From Branchiostoma belcheri (Eukaryota; Chordata; Leptocardii; Amphioxiformes; Branchiostomatidae): 64,000 nt of DNA. Made by a program: the position numbers and the translations under genes. The stretch lies in assembly GCF_001625305.1 (NCBI RefSeq), contig NW_017802924.1, forward strand, positions 318,130 through 382,129. Reading direction: 5' to 3'. Numbering within the stretch: position 1 is the first letter of the stretch; each line of letters begins with the position of its first letter. The notes under the pieces were generated by a model. That model worked only from the letters and a program-made list of their open reading frames with translations. It did no database searches and was not told the origin of the DNA. Below, one piece after another: positions 1-12,319 of this stretch.

Positions 1-154
1 ATCATGTCCAGTCGGGAAAAAGGCAAATCCTAAAGAAGGAGGAAAACTCGTTTTGCACATGCATGGTGACAGACCGGAAAAGATATCATGGAATCGAGAA
101 TAATACAGCTTTTACTGGTCATATTTTAAACTACAAAACAGTTTTTTACGTCAC

Positions 155-593
155 AAGGCCACGCCGACTTAACTTTATGGATGACATCCTCAGAAGACCC
201 CCAAACTAGTGCACGCGGGCGAATAAAATAAAAATCCGGCAAAAATAAAAATGCTACTAAACCACAGGAATACAAAGGCAAAGCTGGCATTGTGAATTTG
301 CGGCAGAACTGCAGCAGAACATAGCGACATATACAACAAGCCGGCACCTGCTGTTTTTTTGCCGCTTTATGAATTGACACTGTACGTATGTACTGAGATC
401 GTGGCGTCCTGGAGCTTTGGTAGCCTGGGTGCCATCCTCCAGAGTTACCACCGGCTCCGTACTGTCGCTATATAGCAAGCTACCATGGACTATCCAGGCC
501 AGAGCCTTGGATGATGTGATCCTTTTTTTAAGAACAGACGAAAATAAATGCTCGCGCGGATGTCATCCATAAAAGTAAGTCGGTGTGGCCTTA
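155..593. mobile_element. Hairpin MITE, 'ATGGATGACATCC' family, copy A
   Basis: Terminal inverted repeats: the left end reads AAGGCCACGCCGACTTAACT, then TTATGGATGACATCC. The right end is its reverse complement with a few changes. No coding capacity. Same family as the copies at 11.3, 34.4, 51.0, 54.8 and 61.5 kb, recognised by the TTATGGATGACATCC core near each end. Confidence 0.75.
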
Positions 594-654
594 CATGGTT
601 TACAGCAAATAAATAAACAAGCAAACAAAATGACGACGTTTGCTTGATGCTGAC

Positions 655-3600
655 CTTGGCCTTTGTCTAGATCCTCTAAACTAATGTCGACTGCCTGCAG
701 TGCCACTCCTGGCCGCACGGAGGTGTACTTTTCTCCTACCAGTGTCACCAAATCTGAAAAGGTCTCCAACGCCTGGACAACTCTGAAAAGGGGGGGAACG
801 AATTTGAGTTCAGCTGGCAAACTCAAAGCTAGTTCTCTTATAGATGTTTCCTACATGGTATCTTGTACTAAAGGAAGTCAGAATCGGACTAAGTCTAGAC
901 CATTTCAACGTTTGGTAAAAAAAGGATGTGTAACAAGTTACTATCAGTGTTTGAATAAATGATATACCTAGATGGTCCTCTCTCTTGTTGACTTTGCATC
1001 AGCACTTCTGAATCCGCATTCATCAAGTTGTCTATTGTTGTCATGAGAGAATCTCCAATCTAAAGTTCAAACAAGGAAAATCCGGGTTGTTATTGTATTT
1101 TTTACATGTTGTTAGTTGTTGACGGTGTGTAGTTGATGTGTTAGATTTAGCGTTTCAGGTTGTGTTAGGTTTTGGATCTGAATTTTGGCACATGTTCTGT
1201 AATTTCATTACGAACAAGTAAAATCTGAGATTTTATACCTCCGGGTTTTTTATTGTATATTTTTATATGTTGTTTACAACAACAATTGTTGCGCGCCGCA
1301 GCACTAGGGTTTTGAAACAATCATCATCTGCAGCCCAATAGCAAAACATATACCGAGTCTCAAAAGAATCCGTCCTCCCAAACGCGGGAAACAGCTGCGA
1401 ACATGAAAATCTAAACCTCTCACAAAACCCTTCCGCGGAAGGATGTCTCCTCCCCCGGAAGTAATAACGTACTCACCATTATCCCTCATAACAAACCCTG
1501 TAACACTGGTAACACCGACATCTACACAAAATATTGGTACTCGTATATCACCAAGGAACTATACAGCCAGTTATTATTCAGACACACACTAGTAGTACAA
1601 GTAAAGTATGCTAGAAATACTGGGGTATGTGATGCAAAATTACCTGCTCCGTTTGGCTTGCGTTGACGATTTTTTCTATCAGCCTGCTGATGATGGTGAC
1701 GTCATCAGAGGAGAGGGTGTCAACTTGTGAGGTGATGAACTGCAGTTCCGTGGCCACCGCTAGGGCTGCTTCAGGGGTCGCTACTGCGGTCTGCAGACAA
1801 CGGAAAAGCAGTGCGTGTTCACAGACAATAGATCAAAGCAAGTAAAATCTGAGATTTTATACCTCCGGGCTTTTTGTTGTATATTCTTATATGTTGTTTG
1901 TTATGAATAGTTGATGGTGTCTGGCTACGCAGCCCTGGAAAACAGCGTTTTGGTGCATATTTTTAAACAAAGAATGTATCGAGACCGGACACCCCTCTGT
2001 GCGAAAGGTCATACAAGTGAACCCGACCGATAATACTTTAAACACACCAAAGGTCAAAGGTTGCGACCATCTTCACGCTCAAAGGGGTGTTTTGGGGCCA
2101 CCAAAAGGCACTATTTTCCCGCCCGAAAACACATATATGATAAAAACAAAAGAACGTGCATCATCTATAGCCCAATAGCAAAACATACACCAAAACTATC
2201 CGTCCACCAAAACGCGAGAAACAGCTGCGAGCATGAAAATCTAAATCTCTTACAAAGCCCTTCAGCGGAAGGATGTCTCCTTCCCAGGAGGCAACTAGAT
2301 AGAGTCTGAGCTATCTCCCGTCGCTGTTTGGTAGCTTTGTGTCAGTACATTAGTAATGATTCCTTAGATTTCATAAGTCTTGCTAAGCAGACGAGATCAT
2401 TATCTTTCAGAATTAGATACTATTACTTATAACTTCAAAACCGCCATCAAACTCTCGGTATATGGCGGATACATTTCACAGAATAAATGTGAATAATTTA
2501 TATTTAAAAAATTGCTAATGAGCAGGATTGTAAATGTAAGCCATTTTACAGGTGGTCATCACCATGCATAAGATTTACAAAAGCACTAACATGTCATGGA
2601 GGTATGAGATTGCCGAACTCTAGTTTGTCACTCTCTTTATGTAGTTTGCCATACATTGTACCATGTGCAATTGTCGTGCAATGAAGTTCTATTTTATGAG
2701 ACGTTCTGCCGAAGTGCTATGCACTTACCTGAGACAGGTTCCGTAAGCTGACGTCACACGTCAGGAGGACAGGAGGGTCCCACACCGCAGTTCCGTCCCA
2801 CACCGGAGTTCCAGCCGTGCTGATTCGGCAGAAACGGGAGGCCTGGGGCTTCTCTGTAGAGTGGAGTATTTAGAACAATAGATGATTATTTCATATTCAA
2901 ACAAAAATTGATTAAAATGAAATTAGATTGAACAATTTACATGTAACTCTAAATGAAGACTACACGGCAAATGTTGAAGTTCAAGTCGTATTCAAACACT
3001 TCATAATCTATAGTAACAGTTAGCCGCGATATAATATAGAAACGTACTTCTTGAAAATAAAGCATTGAACATTGCTATACATTAAGATTTGACAAACTCT
3101 ATCAAACACACACATGCGTTTTCAAGACTTCTTATTTTTGGCAAAACCTTATCAGCCCGTGTGATGACCGTTACGGTCGCAGTACACAGTATCTATGGGC
3201 GAACCGTGTATTCCGGGCACAAAGTAGTGCGGCACAGTACTTGGGAATTGAAATTCTCTCGTGCAGGATAGCGAGGTGAAAACTATGCTGAAGTAGAGGA
3301 TTGGGTTTGAGACCGTGTGATTTGAATTAGGGTGTTTGTTCGGCCGGGGTCGATTTGTTACGACCTAACGTCGGCTGCAGTTCATATGACCCCCGCAAGG
3401 CGCCAAATTAAAGTGATTTTCAGCTGATTTTCACACATTTTGCAGGGTGTACCCTCAACCCAAACATACTGAACTCGCTTGTGCACCCTAATATAAATTT
3501 TACAGTGTCGAACCTTCTCACTTTGGGCTCCTTAATTATAGAAATCCCCACTGGGCGAAAACTGTGTACTGCTACTTTACCTGAGGAGGAGGGACAGCGC

Positions 3601-6600
3601 TCCACGGAGTAGTTGAAACCTCCACCTTCCGTACGGGGGAAAACCAGCCGCATATCCTCCGTCTCATACACGTGCTCTGGACAATATCCTGAATGATTGC
3701 AGAATGTTGGTTATGGTATTATATCATATAAATAATTACATAGGTTAAGATCGACATAAAAATGAACATCACCATAGATTGACAATGCCTAAATAGAGCA
3801 TCAGTAACAAACAGCATACAGGGTGCACACGTAAAATGACTCAATTTATGTGATTGATACAGTGTTGTAACTTTTTTCTGTAACGCTATATATATGATAA
3901 CAAAATAGGCATGAATTAACTCTGTTCTGAAACTCTCTTTAGCAGGGCCGGGTAGTGATACTATCCTCTACATACAAATTTCCTGTCGTTTTTGGCGACG
4001 TCTCAGGGAGGAGCCTAATGGTACACTATTGTGTGCAGTTTGCAAGAATTCTAGGAATGATACAGGCATTTTGTATGCACTGTATCTGTCTAGACTTAAC
4101 AGATACCAAGTCTTCCTCAAAATCATGAAATCATGGCAGTGCCATGCAAACAATAACCCTAACAGCAACCACCGTCGCCATGGCAATGTATGTTTTCATT
4201 GCCAGTCTTGTTGTACATAGCATTGCTGCTATACATGTACATCATTTCTTCATTCTTTGAATATTTTCTCGAAATATTGCGGAATGGCACAGTTCTTTAC
4301 CCTGTGTATCTCTGGTTACTGCTGTCATCTGCTGTGTTGTGACAGCACCAGTGCTGGCACAGCTGTACACCACCTCCAGGTATTTGTAGGTACCGACACA
4401 AGGGTCGCCGAATACTGAGTTAGACGCTCGTATGGAACATGTGGTGAGTCCACTGCAAAGTTGGGACACCAGATTCTCACTAGTGTCGGATATACAGTCG
4501 GTATCTGTAACGCGAGGACCCTGTTGGAACAAGAAATAAAACAAGAAATATATAATTTAAACACGTGTATGTAGATTTTGAAATACAAATTAGATGAAAA
4601 TCGAAATGTTTTAGAAAGAATGCTTCATGGATTTCTCCTGGCCTGTTTGGGAGCTCTCGTCAGTTTTCGGGTGGTCTCGTGCATTTTCGGGCGTTCTCGT
4701 GTACGCTTGGATGTTCTCGTTCCCATTCCCTCCCACCCCCTCTACACATACACGTGCATAATATAATGAAGAAAAATATCTAAGTAACGAAAATATGAGG
4801 GTGAGAAATGCTGTCACAAGACTTAGAATAAGCTGCCACAGATTACATATTGAAATCGGAAGACATACCCGCACTCCCCTTGAACATAGATTATGTAAAT
4901 ATTGTAACTTGAACAAAATAGAAGACGAACGCCATTTTGTAACAGAATGTTAACTGTATAGCAGAGAGAGAAATGAACTGTATATGTTTGTACAACACCT
5001 ATTCCACTATTTCACGCACTTAAGTACTGTAGAAAAATTCATATTCCTTATGCGACTAGAAAAACCACCCATCAAGAAAACAGATCTGTACCTTTATCTC
5101 TACAATAACCGAAAAGCGAGGAGAAGTTGAATTTATATAACGATAGTCAGTTTCTTTTGCATCTGTTAACCGTGTCCATTCATCTTGTTTTGTTGTGACC
5201 TGTACTTAGCCAAGTGTGACAGAAATGTGCAATAAAGGTCTTCATTCATTCAAAAAATATTGTACTCACATCCGTGCAGTGTGTGGACGACGTCCGGCCA
5301 TAGTTCGCGTATGAAACATCGATAGTTCCTCCTTCAGCACATGTGATTATTAGCCATTGATGTTCGCACGCCCGAACAGTTTCACCTGTATATACAAAAT
5401 AACACAAATGTGTTATTAAAGACATCCAATACGGGACATAATATCAGGGCGATAAACCTGGATTTTCGTTAAATCAAACGTTAAATCAGCCTATCCCATA
5501 GCATACTGATATATATTCGTACTCTCCAAGCAGAGGTTTGGGTTTTGGTTTATTTTTGGCGTGTTTTTATACGTTTTCTTGGACTTGTCATTAATTTTGC
5601 CGGCCTTTTGGGTGTGCGATAATAGCGGTGTTCGTGTGGGGTCGTGTAGCGTAGCGGCAGAGTACGCGACTCGGAACTTAGAGTCCCGGGTTCGAGTCCT
5701 GACATGCCACCGATCTTATCGGATTTTAAGGATGGCAGAACGTCACTGAAATGCTAAAAATAGACAATTGTACTTGTTATTGTGTTGGCAAGACAAGATC
5801 AGTGACAAATCAGAATTCGAACCCGGGACCTCTAGGTTCTTCCGAACGTTAAGCCTCACGACCCCAGTCATATTTGTTATTTGTGTGTCAGGCTGTTTCT
5901 GTGGATGAGTCAGTTTGACCCAGTCTCTGCCAAGAACCCCTCCAGAAGTTGAACAATAGAACAACGTTTTGTAAACAATTGTTACGTTACAAATCACATG
6001 TCCCTCATGGTGTAACAAAACACAGGACTATTCATAGAGTACAGTCATGAAGTAAAAGGACGTCATGAGTACAATGTACCGAGAAAACAATGAATAACAA
6101 TGTCAGAAAATGTAACCCTATCCGTATCCGGTTTGTTTTGGCAGCTGTGACCGATTCAATATTTGGTAAACATTTGGTACGTGACAGATCATACGTGTCT
6201 ATCCTACTTCAACAATGGAATACAGTCAGAGTAAACAGTTACGAAGTAAAACGGACATCATTGGCCCAGTGAGGAAGTGATGAGTAGATTTCTACTTAGT
6301 CAGGAACTCCGTCACTGACATTGTAGTTGCACCACCATCTTGTTTGACAGAACTTTGTATCGTCACCGACCCTTGTCCTGCCGCACCCATATACATGTAT
6401 ATGGGTTGCACATACAGTACCTTCTATATAGCGCCCTGTATACGTACGATTTGGGGGTGTTTCTCGAGCAATGCATCACACCGCAGCGAAACGCAACGAA
6501 TGCAGAAGTAACTATGCCACTGCAGGGCAAAAAAATGTCAGGGGTCTGTGACCTGATTACGACTTCAAATTACTTAAAAATATTGTGTAAAAAAAGTCCA

Positions 6601-9600
6601 GCAGGACAAAACATTTGTTTTGTGACAAATCGTGGACATTCTTTCTCATATTGCATGTAACAAGGCAACTAGACTATTAATAGTTTACAGTCACGAAGTA
6701 ACATTGTTAGCCAACTTATCGAGAAAGGAAGTTCAACATAGCCCGGACATCTAGTCACCAGATGTTCTCTCTCTTGTGATTTAATAATGGTATATCATAA
6801 CAGCCATATCCGTTTAACTAGAGGCCATCGACACATTTTGTTTTGTAACATGTCATTTCCTTTCATAATCACAAAAAAAACATATCGCCAATCGTTTTAT
6901 GGACTCTTTCTTTTAGAAACATTTCATTAAATTCATTCTAAAATATCCAATTAAAACCATTTTCTGCGTGAGATATTTTCAATTATTAAGCATTGATTAA
7001 ACCAGTTGACTGTTGTGGCTGACTTTTTTCAAGGAAATGGCATATACGCACGTTGGTTTGTATTGTGTATTCGCTCGTGTATATCGTGTATTCAGTAGTG
7101 GCTTAGTCGGTTTCTTGGTCGTCATATCCCGGGTTTTGGTTTTCTATTATACCACTGACACCGCGAGTGACCCTCAATTATGTGTTATCTTGCATTTAAT
7201 TAGGCAAGACAAAGTTATGAATAGAGAGCGATGACTACAATAGGTGTGTAAATCCCCTTTGTGAAACACCAGCCGTTCTTGTCACGCATCTGACTTACCA
7301 GGCACTGAAGGCGATTTCAGGACGTTAAAACTGCATTTTCACATTCAATTTTCAATCCTATAGAATACGGATTAGCCTCTACCAGGCTTGAGGGCGCGGC
7401 TGGAAATAGTAGAAATTGGCCAAATAGAGAGATAACACGTCGAGGGAATTTTAGCCATCCAAACTGTAAACTGGATGGCTAAACTACCTCGGCCTGTTAT
7501 CTCTCTATTTGGCCAATTTCTACTATTTCCAGCCGCGCCCTCAAGCCTGGTAGAGGCTATACCGATATGTGTGAGACAAAAGGCGATATAGCTGGTAAAC
7601 AGTCCTAGCTACTAGTATTCATGGTCGGTACCAAAAAAATAAAGAGACGCATTCCTTTACGTAGCTTGTTTTGGAGTTATGTCAAAAGCATCTATGAAAT
7701 GATTTCGAAAATGTACTGCTATGAAATGGCAGTAAATGCTAATATCAGACTGATGTCCTCATATAGAATATTTGTCACCCTGATGCCTTAAGGCAGATGG
7801 TTTTACGTTAATCTAAGGGTGACAAAGCAAACAACAGGTTTCTAGATACAGATGTGAGTCATGAAATGGAGAGGAACTGAGTGAAATGACCCGCAAATCC
7901 CTAGGTACGTACACAGTAATCTAAAAACAAATGTGCAGCGTGTTTTGTATGCTTTTCTGCTGTCTTTTGTCAGGCTTTCAAGTGAAGTGGATAAAACATG
8001 CCCAGTCTGGAAAGACGTATAAAAAATTTCATGCAACATAGACCCCCTTTCCGACAGAAATTGCGATGTTTAATTATGAACTTGAAAGACAACAAAACGC
8101 ATAGACAGTAACGGTCTGTCGCACACGGTCACAGCCTAGCCTCTACCAGGCTTCAGAGCGTGGGGGTTTTGACTGAAAGAGTAGAAATTGTAAAGAGTAG
8201 ACAAAATAGACAGATAACATGCCAGTGGAGTTAGTCCGCTAACTTACAGTTTTCAGGTAGGTAAACTCCTTTACAGGCTTAGTCTAAATCCCCTGGTATA
8301 GTATCTGTTTATTTGCCCGGCCAATTTATACTCTTTCCAGCCGCCTCTTAGCCTGGTAGTCTCAGCCTCAAGGGCCCAAAACATGCCAAACCCCCTCGTA
8401 CATCTGCTTGAAGATTAAGTCTAACATACCCCTGGGCTTAGAGACCGAGCTAGTTGGACTGACTTGATCACGCAAAGTATTTGTTCTCTCCACATACCTC
8501 CGCGCCTGTCTGTGGTCTAATTAGGATTGTGGTGTCATAAGGGACAAAGTACAGGGGAAAGTGTCCACAAAACCAGTCGGTCAAATCCCGTTTCCGCTCG
8601 AATAAGTCTTCTAAACCCCAAACTAAACCCCAAATTATTCACAGCTTCTGAAGGCATATAAACAACGCCTTTGAACTCTAGAGGAAGAAACGTAAAATAT
8701 GGTAAGGGAGGGAGGGGGGCAATTTCTAGATTCTGCACAAAATTCACTAGCAATGTTAAAGTAAGAAGTTAAGATATATCTGCGCCCAACAAAGGTACAA
8801 GCTGTGCATTCTGTTATTCAATACAACGTCAAATTTGGCTCCGGAATATTAGCTGATGGCAAGTTAACTTGTAGGCTAAAATTTCCTTACATCAATGGTT
8901 AGAGCACTACTGTGGCATTATTGTGGAACAAATTAAAGGGTTTGTCGACATGGTGATTTAGAATAGAAAATGATCATTTGTAGTAGAACGTAGTTTGTAC
9001 AACAACGAGAGAGTCGAACTTTATAGACTGATAACATCAATGTTTTCCTACATCAAACACTTCAAGCTACTAGTATTTCTGTGCCGTGACCTGTACTTAA
9101 CACATTGGGCATACATATTTGTACAATAAAGGTCTTTATACATTATTTCACTTCTAGATCTCGCCCTTCCTTTTTAACAATTGCTAAACCGTTTGGTATA
9201 AGGTAGTTTAATGGTAGCAAACAGAACTAACTTCCGTATGTATAATGTGTTAAATTATAAACGCAACTTCGTTGGGATTTTATTTCGGCCTAGTTAGCTA
9301 ATGTTAGACGGTCGTTCTGGTCACACGGCGTGTGATCAGAACGACCGTCTAACATTTTAATTAGCTAACTAGGCCGAAATAATAATAATAATAATAAATG
9401 GTTTGTTGGCCAAACATCACCCGTGTAATCGCAGCCTTATAGTGCTGAATTGATGCAGGGTTTACAATGGTATAATGATACTAATGGTAATGATACACAT
9501 AATAAGATTTTAAGAACATAATACACATGATACATATTTGTTCCACATTTTTGTGGATAGGCCACAAGGGTCTGTGCGGCTGCCATTCGGTGCCACAAGG

Positions 9601-10494
9601 TGACCTCAATATGGCTTTCCCCAACCGAAGTTAGGTACCCATTCACACCTGGGTGGAGTGAGGAAATTCGTGTAAAGTGCCTTTCCCAAGGGCGCAACGT
9701 CGGGCGCATATCCAGACATGTCCCGGGTACGACCCGGAATCGAACCCGGGTCTCCAGGTTCACAGTCGAATGATCTACCACAACGCCACCCTACGCCAAA
9801 TCCCAACGAAGTTTGTGACGGCTCCTCGTGTGAAAATGTGCGTGACAAATAACACTACAACACCTGTAATTGCTACCTGACACCTTTATGCTCTAGTTTA
9901 CGGGGTATGTGACAAACATTGGTGTTATCAAATCCAGACAATTACGTTTGTGTTGTCCGACAAACTCACGATCAGGGTCCCTTGTAGTACAGTTTTAAAC
10001 CCTAACAAGTTTGCCAACAAGTGATATGCTTAAACAACTATGCACTAGTTTTCCATGGCCACAAAATTAAGTTATTTCTGAGTGGCAAAGTGGTTGTTAT
10101 TGTGTGAATAATAACACCTATTACAGGACAGATTACCAGAAGAACGCGCCGTACTAGTTTTTAACCCCAATGGAATGTGTCTATTATCCCTAGGGACGGT
10201 CATGTGATTTCGAAGGGAAAGACGAAATATTCCTCTTTTTTTTTATTCGTTTACATTTCTGACACAAGTGTGAGAAAGATACTAAAATACTCAGCCCCCG
10301 AGCTGATTTTAAACCCAGCGCCCGTAAGTACTTGTGAAGCCCACTGTTATGTACATGTGTAGCAAACGTTATAGGAGGAACACAAACACGGAACCCGTAC
10401 CTGTCACGCCGTGGTACGCCCCCAAAACACACAGCACCACCAGCACTCTGGTCCCCAGTCCTAGCGCGTTCCTCGGGCCGCCTGTGACTGCCAT
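655..10494 (-). CDS. Latrophilin/Cirl-like adhesion GPCR, 5' part (signal peptide - SUEL lectin - HRM - GAIN)
   Basis: Eight coding exons on the minus strand, joined by GT-AG introns with consistent phases: 10401-10494, 5270-5385, 4301-4520, 3581-3688, 2729-2853, 1644-1790, 968-1059, 655-782. Exon 1 starts at ATG 10494 and encodes a signal peptide (hydrophobic core LVVLCVLGAYHGV). Exons 2-3 form a SUEL/D-galactoside-L-rhamnose lectin domain (RACEHQWLIITC, YANYGR, then CSIRASNSVFGDPCVGTYKY). Exons 4-5 match the hormone-receptor motif (HRM) of adhesion GPCRs (YCPE, VFPRT, ERCPSSSG, SRFC, PVWDG, LLTC). Exons 6-8 are helical and fit GAIN subdomain A (SSDDVTIISRLIEKIVNAS). The order lectin-HRM-GAIN is that of latrophilins; no olfactomedin domain lies between lectin and HRM, as in invertebrate LAT-1/Cirl. 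The GPS cleavage site and seven helices are not in the window, so the receptor class is inferred. Exon 4 has a second in-frame acceptor 12 bases downstream. The 5-kb first intron is full of mobile elements. Confidence 0.85.
1195..2300 (+). repeat. Directly repeated intronic sequence flanking a GPCR exon
   Basis: Two diverged direct copies, about 1195-1470 and 1838-2300. Both contain AAATCTGAGATTTTATACCT, then a segment with GCCCAATAGCAAAACATA, GAAACAGCTGCGA and GCGGAAGGATGTCTCC. A shorter piece of the first part is at about 1078-1140. The GAIN exon at 1644-1790 lies between the copies. No protein was recognised in them. Confidence 0.55.
4789..5252 (+). pseudogene. Non-LTR retrotransposon (LINE) 3' end, decayed
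   Basis: Plus-strand translation from about 4795 gives a typical C-terminal end of a non-LTR retrotransposon ORF2. It has RLRISCHRLHIEIGRH followed by the Cys/His knuckle CKYC..IEDERHFVTEC, then one in-frame TAA. It ends at RRS-stop near 5127, and a 3' tail ends in GTGCAATAAAGGTCTTCATT. It sits in an intron of the adhesion GPCR, antisense to it. A related 3' tail lies near 9.1 kb. Confidence 0.75.
5519..5590 (+). mobile_element. Solo end of a hairpin element (CTCTCCAAGCAGAGG family)
   Basis: TACTCTCCAAGCAGAGGTTT followed by GGCGTGTTTTTA matches one arm of the complete hairpin at 37688-37884. No opposite arm was found here, so this is a fragment. Confidence 0.5.
5636..5874. mobile_element. 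Inverted pair of tRNA-derived SINE heads
   Basis: The plus-strand head starts GTCGTGTAGCGTAGCGG and has a B-box-like CGGGTTCGAGTCC near 5690-5702. A second head in opposite orientation ends at about 5872 (reverse complement carries CCCGGGTTCGAATTC). The two heads are about 90 bases apart and form an imperfect hairpin. The cloverleaf is not intact, so neither is called a tRNA gene. Confidence 0.55.
7374..7558. mobile_element. Near-perfect hairpin MITE, about 185 bp
   Basis: The arms begin AGCCTCTACCAGGCTTGAGG and end with its exact reverse complement. They pair over about 85 bases around a short centre (AAACTGTAAA). TA dinucleotides flank both ends, as expected for TA-targeting elements. No coding capacity. 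Confidence 0.8.
8140..8366. mobile_element. Diverged copy of the 7.4-kb hairpin MITE
   Basis: The left end AGCCTCTACCAGGCTTCAGA and the right end with TTAGCCTGGTAGTCTCAGCC resemble the termini of the element at 7374-7558. The interior is much more diverged. Confidence 0.5.
9060..9155 (+). mobile_element. LINE 3' tail fragment
   Basis: GTGACCTGTACTTAACACA and TGTACAATAAAGGTCTTTA resemble the 3' tail of the LINE fragment at 4789-5252 (TGACCTGTACTTAGCC, TGCAATAAAGGTCTTCA). No coding part is attached. Confidence 0.45.
9283..9384. mobile_element. Short hairpin element, about 100 bp
   Basis: Inverted repeat whose arms run from TTTCGGCCTAGTTAGCTAAT to its reverse complement, with GACGGTCGTTCTG in both arms and a centre around CACACGGCGTGTGA. 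It is followed by a short (AAT)n run. Confidence 0.7.
9545..9790 (-). mobile_element. tRNA-derived SINE, minus strand
   Basis: Reverse complement of the family seen complete at 13668-14046. It has a tRNA-like head with a B-box-like GGGTTCGATTCC, then CCTTGGGAAAGGCACTTTAC (seen here as GTAAAGTGCCTTTCCCAAGG) and the ACACCTGGGTGGAGTGAGG motif. Lies in the first intron of the adhesion GPCR. Confidence 0.65.
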
Positions 10495-11345
10495 GTTACG
10501 TCTGTGACTACGTCTGAACACCTCAGGATTCTAGTTCCAGTGTCACGTCCAGCTCGACGTCTGACTGCACTGCCGCAGTACTTAGCGCCTGCCGTTTTGT
10601 AGGTAAACAATGACGTAAGCAGAGGGCGTGCCACGCCTTAGCTACCATTCGTCAGCCCGGGTTCGGGGTACATGAACCGTCCGGTAAATTTGACACCGTC
10701 ATTTTCTGTGTGGGTGTTCCTAGAAAGAGCGGGACTGGGGGTAGTGGGCGGATAGCTTCAGGCTTGATCATTTTCAACTATATATATATTCTCTTGTATA
10801 ATCTACACCTTTGCATTTAATGTAATTATTACGGATGAGAGGAAGTGAATTTTGATTAAAAAGGAACCAGCTGTTTTGTTTGTTTGTTTGTTTGTTTGTT
10901 TGTTTGCTTGTTTGTTTTTGTTAGATATCTTGCTGCCTTGTGCACTCCTTGTATTGTCGCGTTACAGTTTTGAATAAATGAATAAAATTTTAATGGAGCT
11001 TGGTTCCATTGATATTACCGATTTCGGCGGTACCCTTCTTAAAGATTATTATAATTATGGCTTGCAATCATCCTACTATGATTAATACCAACACAGATGA
11101 ACTTCTATGAAATTATCATATGGTTATTCCTTTGTGATTTAATATTTCATCACAGCATCAAACACAATACTCTGCGGTTGCTCCTTGCGGCCATTCTTAA
11201 ACCAATGTGGATTTTTCTCAATATCGTCTGCAAGTCTAATTCACTGAACAATTTTTGAGGCAATTCGATTTCTCGGTAATATCATGACTGCGCACATACG
11301 TCTGTTTATCTAGGCCAGTAATATCCTTCCGCCTCGTTTCTAGGT
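10495..11345. other. Upstream flank of the adhesion GPCR, no gene seen
   Basis: Upstream of the GPCR start codon the sequence is relatively GC-rich to about 10760 and should hold its 5' UTR and promoter, though no specific site could be assigned. A (GTTT)n run lies at about 10876-10916. AATAAATG and AATAAAAT occur near 10973-10986. No coding exon was recognised. Confidence 0.4.
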
Positions 11346-11769
11346 TAAGGCCACACCGTCTTAATTTTATGGATGACATCCACGCACGCATTCGTTTTCG
11401 CTTTTTTTTAAACGTCACGTCCTCCTAGGCCCTGGCCTGGCTCTAGGCCTGGGTAAACCATTGTAGTAATTAGCGACGATAGGGAGCCGGAGGTAACTAT
11501 GGAGGACGGCACCCAGGCTGCCAATGTTTCACGACTCAAGAACTCAGTGCATACCCACAGTGCCGATCCATAGATTCCACAAAAAGCCAGCATGTGCCGG
11601 CTTGTCGTATACGTCGCTATGTACTGCTGCAAATTCACAATACCAGCTTTGTATTCCTGTGGTTTAGTAGCATTTTTATTTTTGGCCGGATTTTTTTTAT
11701 TCGCCCGCGCGCACTAGTTCAGGGGTCTTCAGATGATGTCATCCTTAAAATTAGGTCGGTGTGGCCTAA
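11346..11769. mobile_element. Hairpin MITE, 'ATGGATGACATCC' family, copy B
   Basis: The left end AAGGCCACACCGTCTTAATT continues into TTATGGATGACATCC. The right end carries its reverse complement with a one-base change (GATGTCATCCTTAAAATTAG). No coding capacity. Confidence 0.7.
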
Positions 11770-12228
11770 CCCTGAATGTTGCTGAACTATTCTTATATGT
11801 ATGACGTATGAGTCACTCCTTCCTTTGACACATCCACATTTACCGTTTCACCTTACAGAACTTACTTCCGATCACGATGTTATTTTTCCAGTCCTTTACT
11901 TTGTTTGCCGGGGTCGGCGTAAAAGTACATTTCTGGAGAACATAAGTCGGAAAAATCTTACAATATTGGTACTGTACGCCACAGGGGGTAGTTTTAGTTC
12001 AGCCCTCCTTAGCGATTTGCTTATGAACTGCAGTTGTACAGGCTTTTAACCGCAGAATGATACATTACAAGTCATGATAACTATCTGTGTGCTTCACTTT
12101 AATCATCAAACTAGAGGTCGGAGATGTCAAGCCTTCGTCAGAGGGACATTGTTCTAGATAAAGGAACGTTTTTCAATACTAGAAATCAATTTGGTCTAGA
12201 GTACAAAATCTCTGTACTCCTTTTTACC
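11770..12228. other. Unassigned intergenic sequence
   Basis: I see no exon, repeat or RNA gene here. The 82-codon open frame in this stretch has no recognisable domain or splice context. Confidence 0.3.
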
Positions 12229-12283
12229 TCCATGAAAAATGGAGGTATTGTTTTTGGCGCGTCTGTCTGTCTGTGTGTGTGTG

Positions 12284-12319
<36 letters not shown>

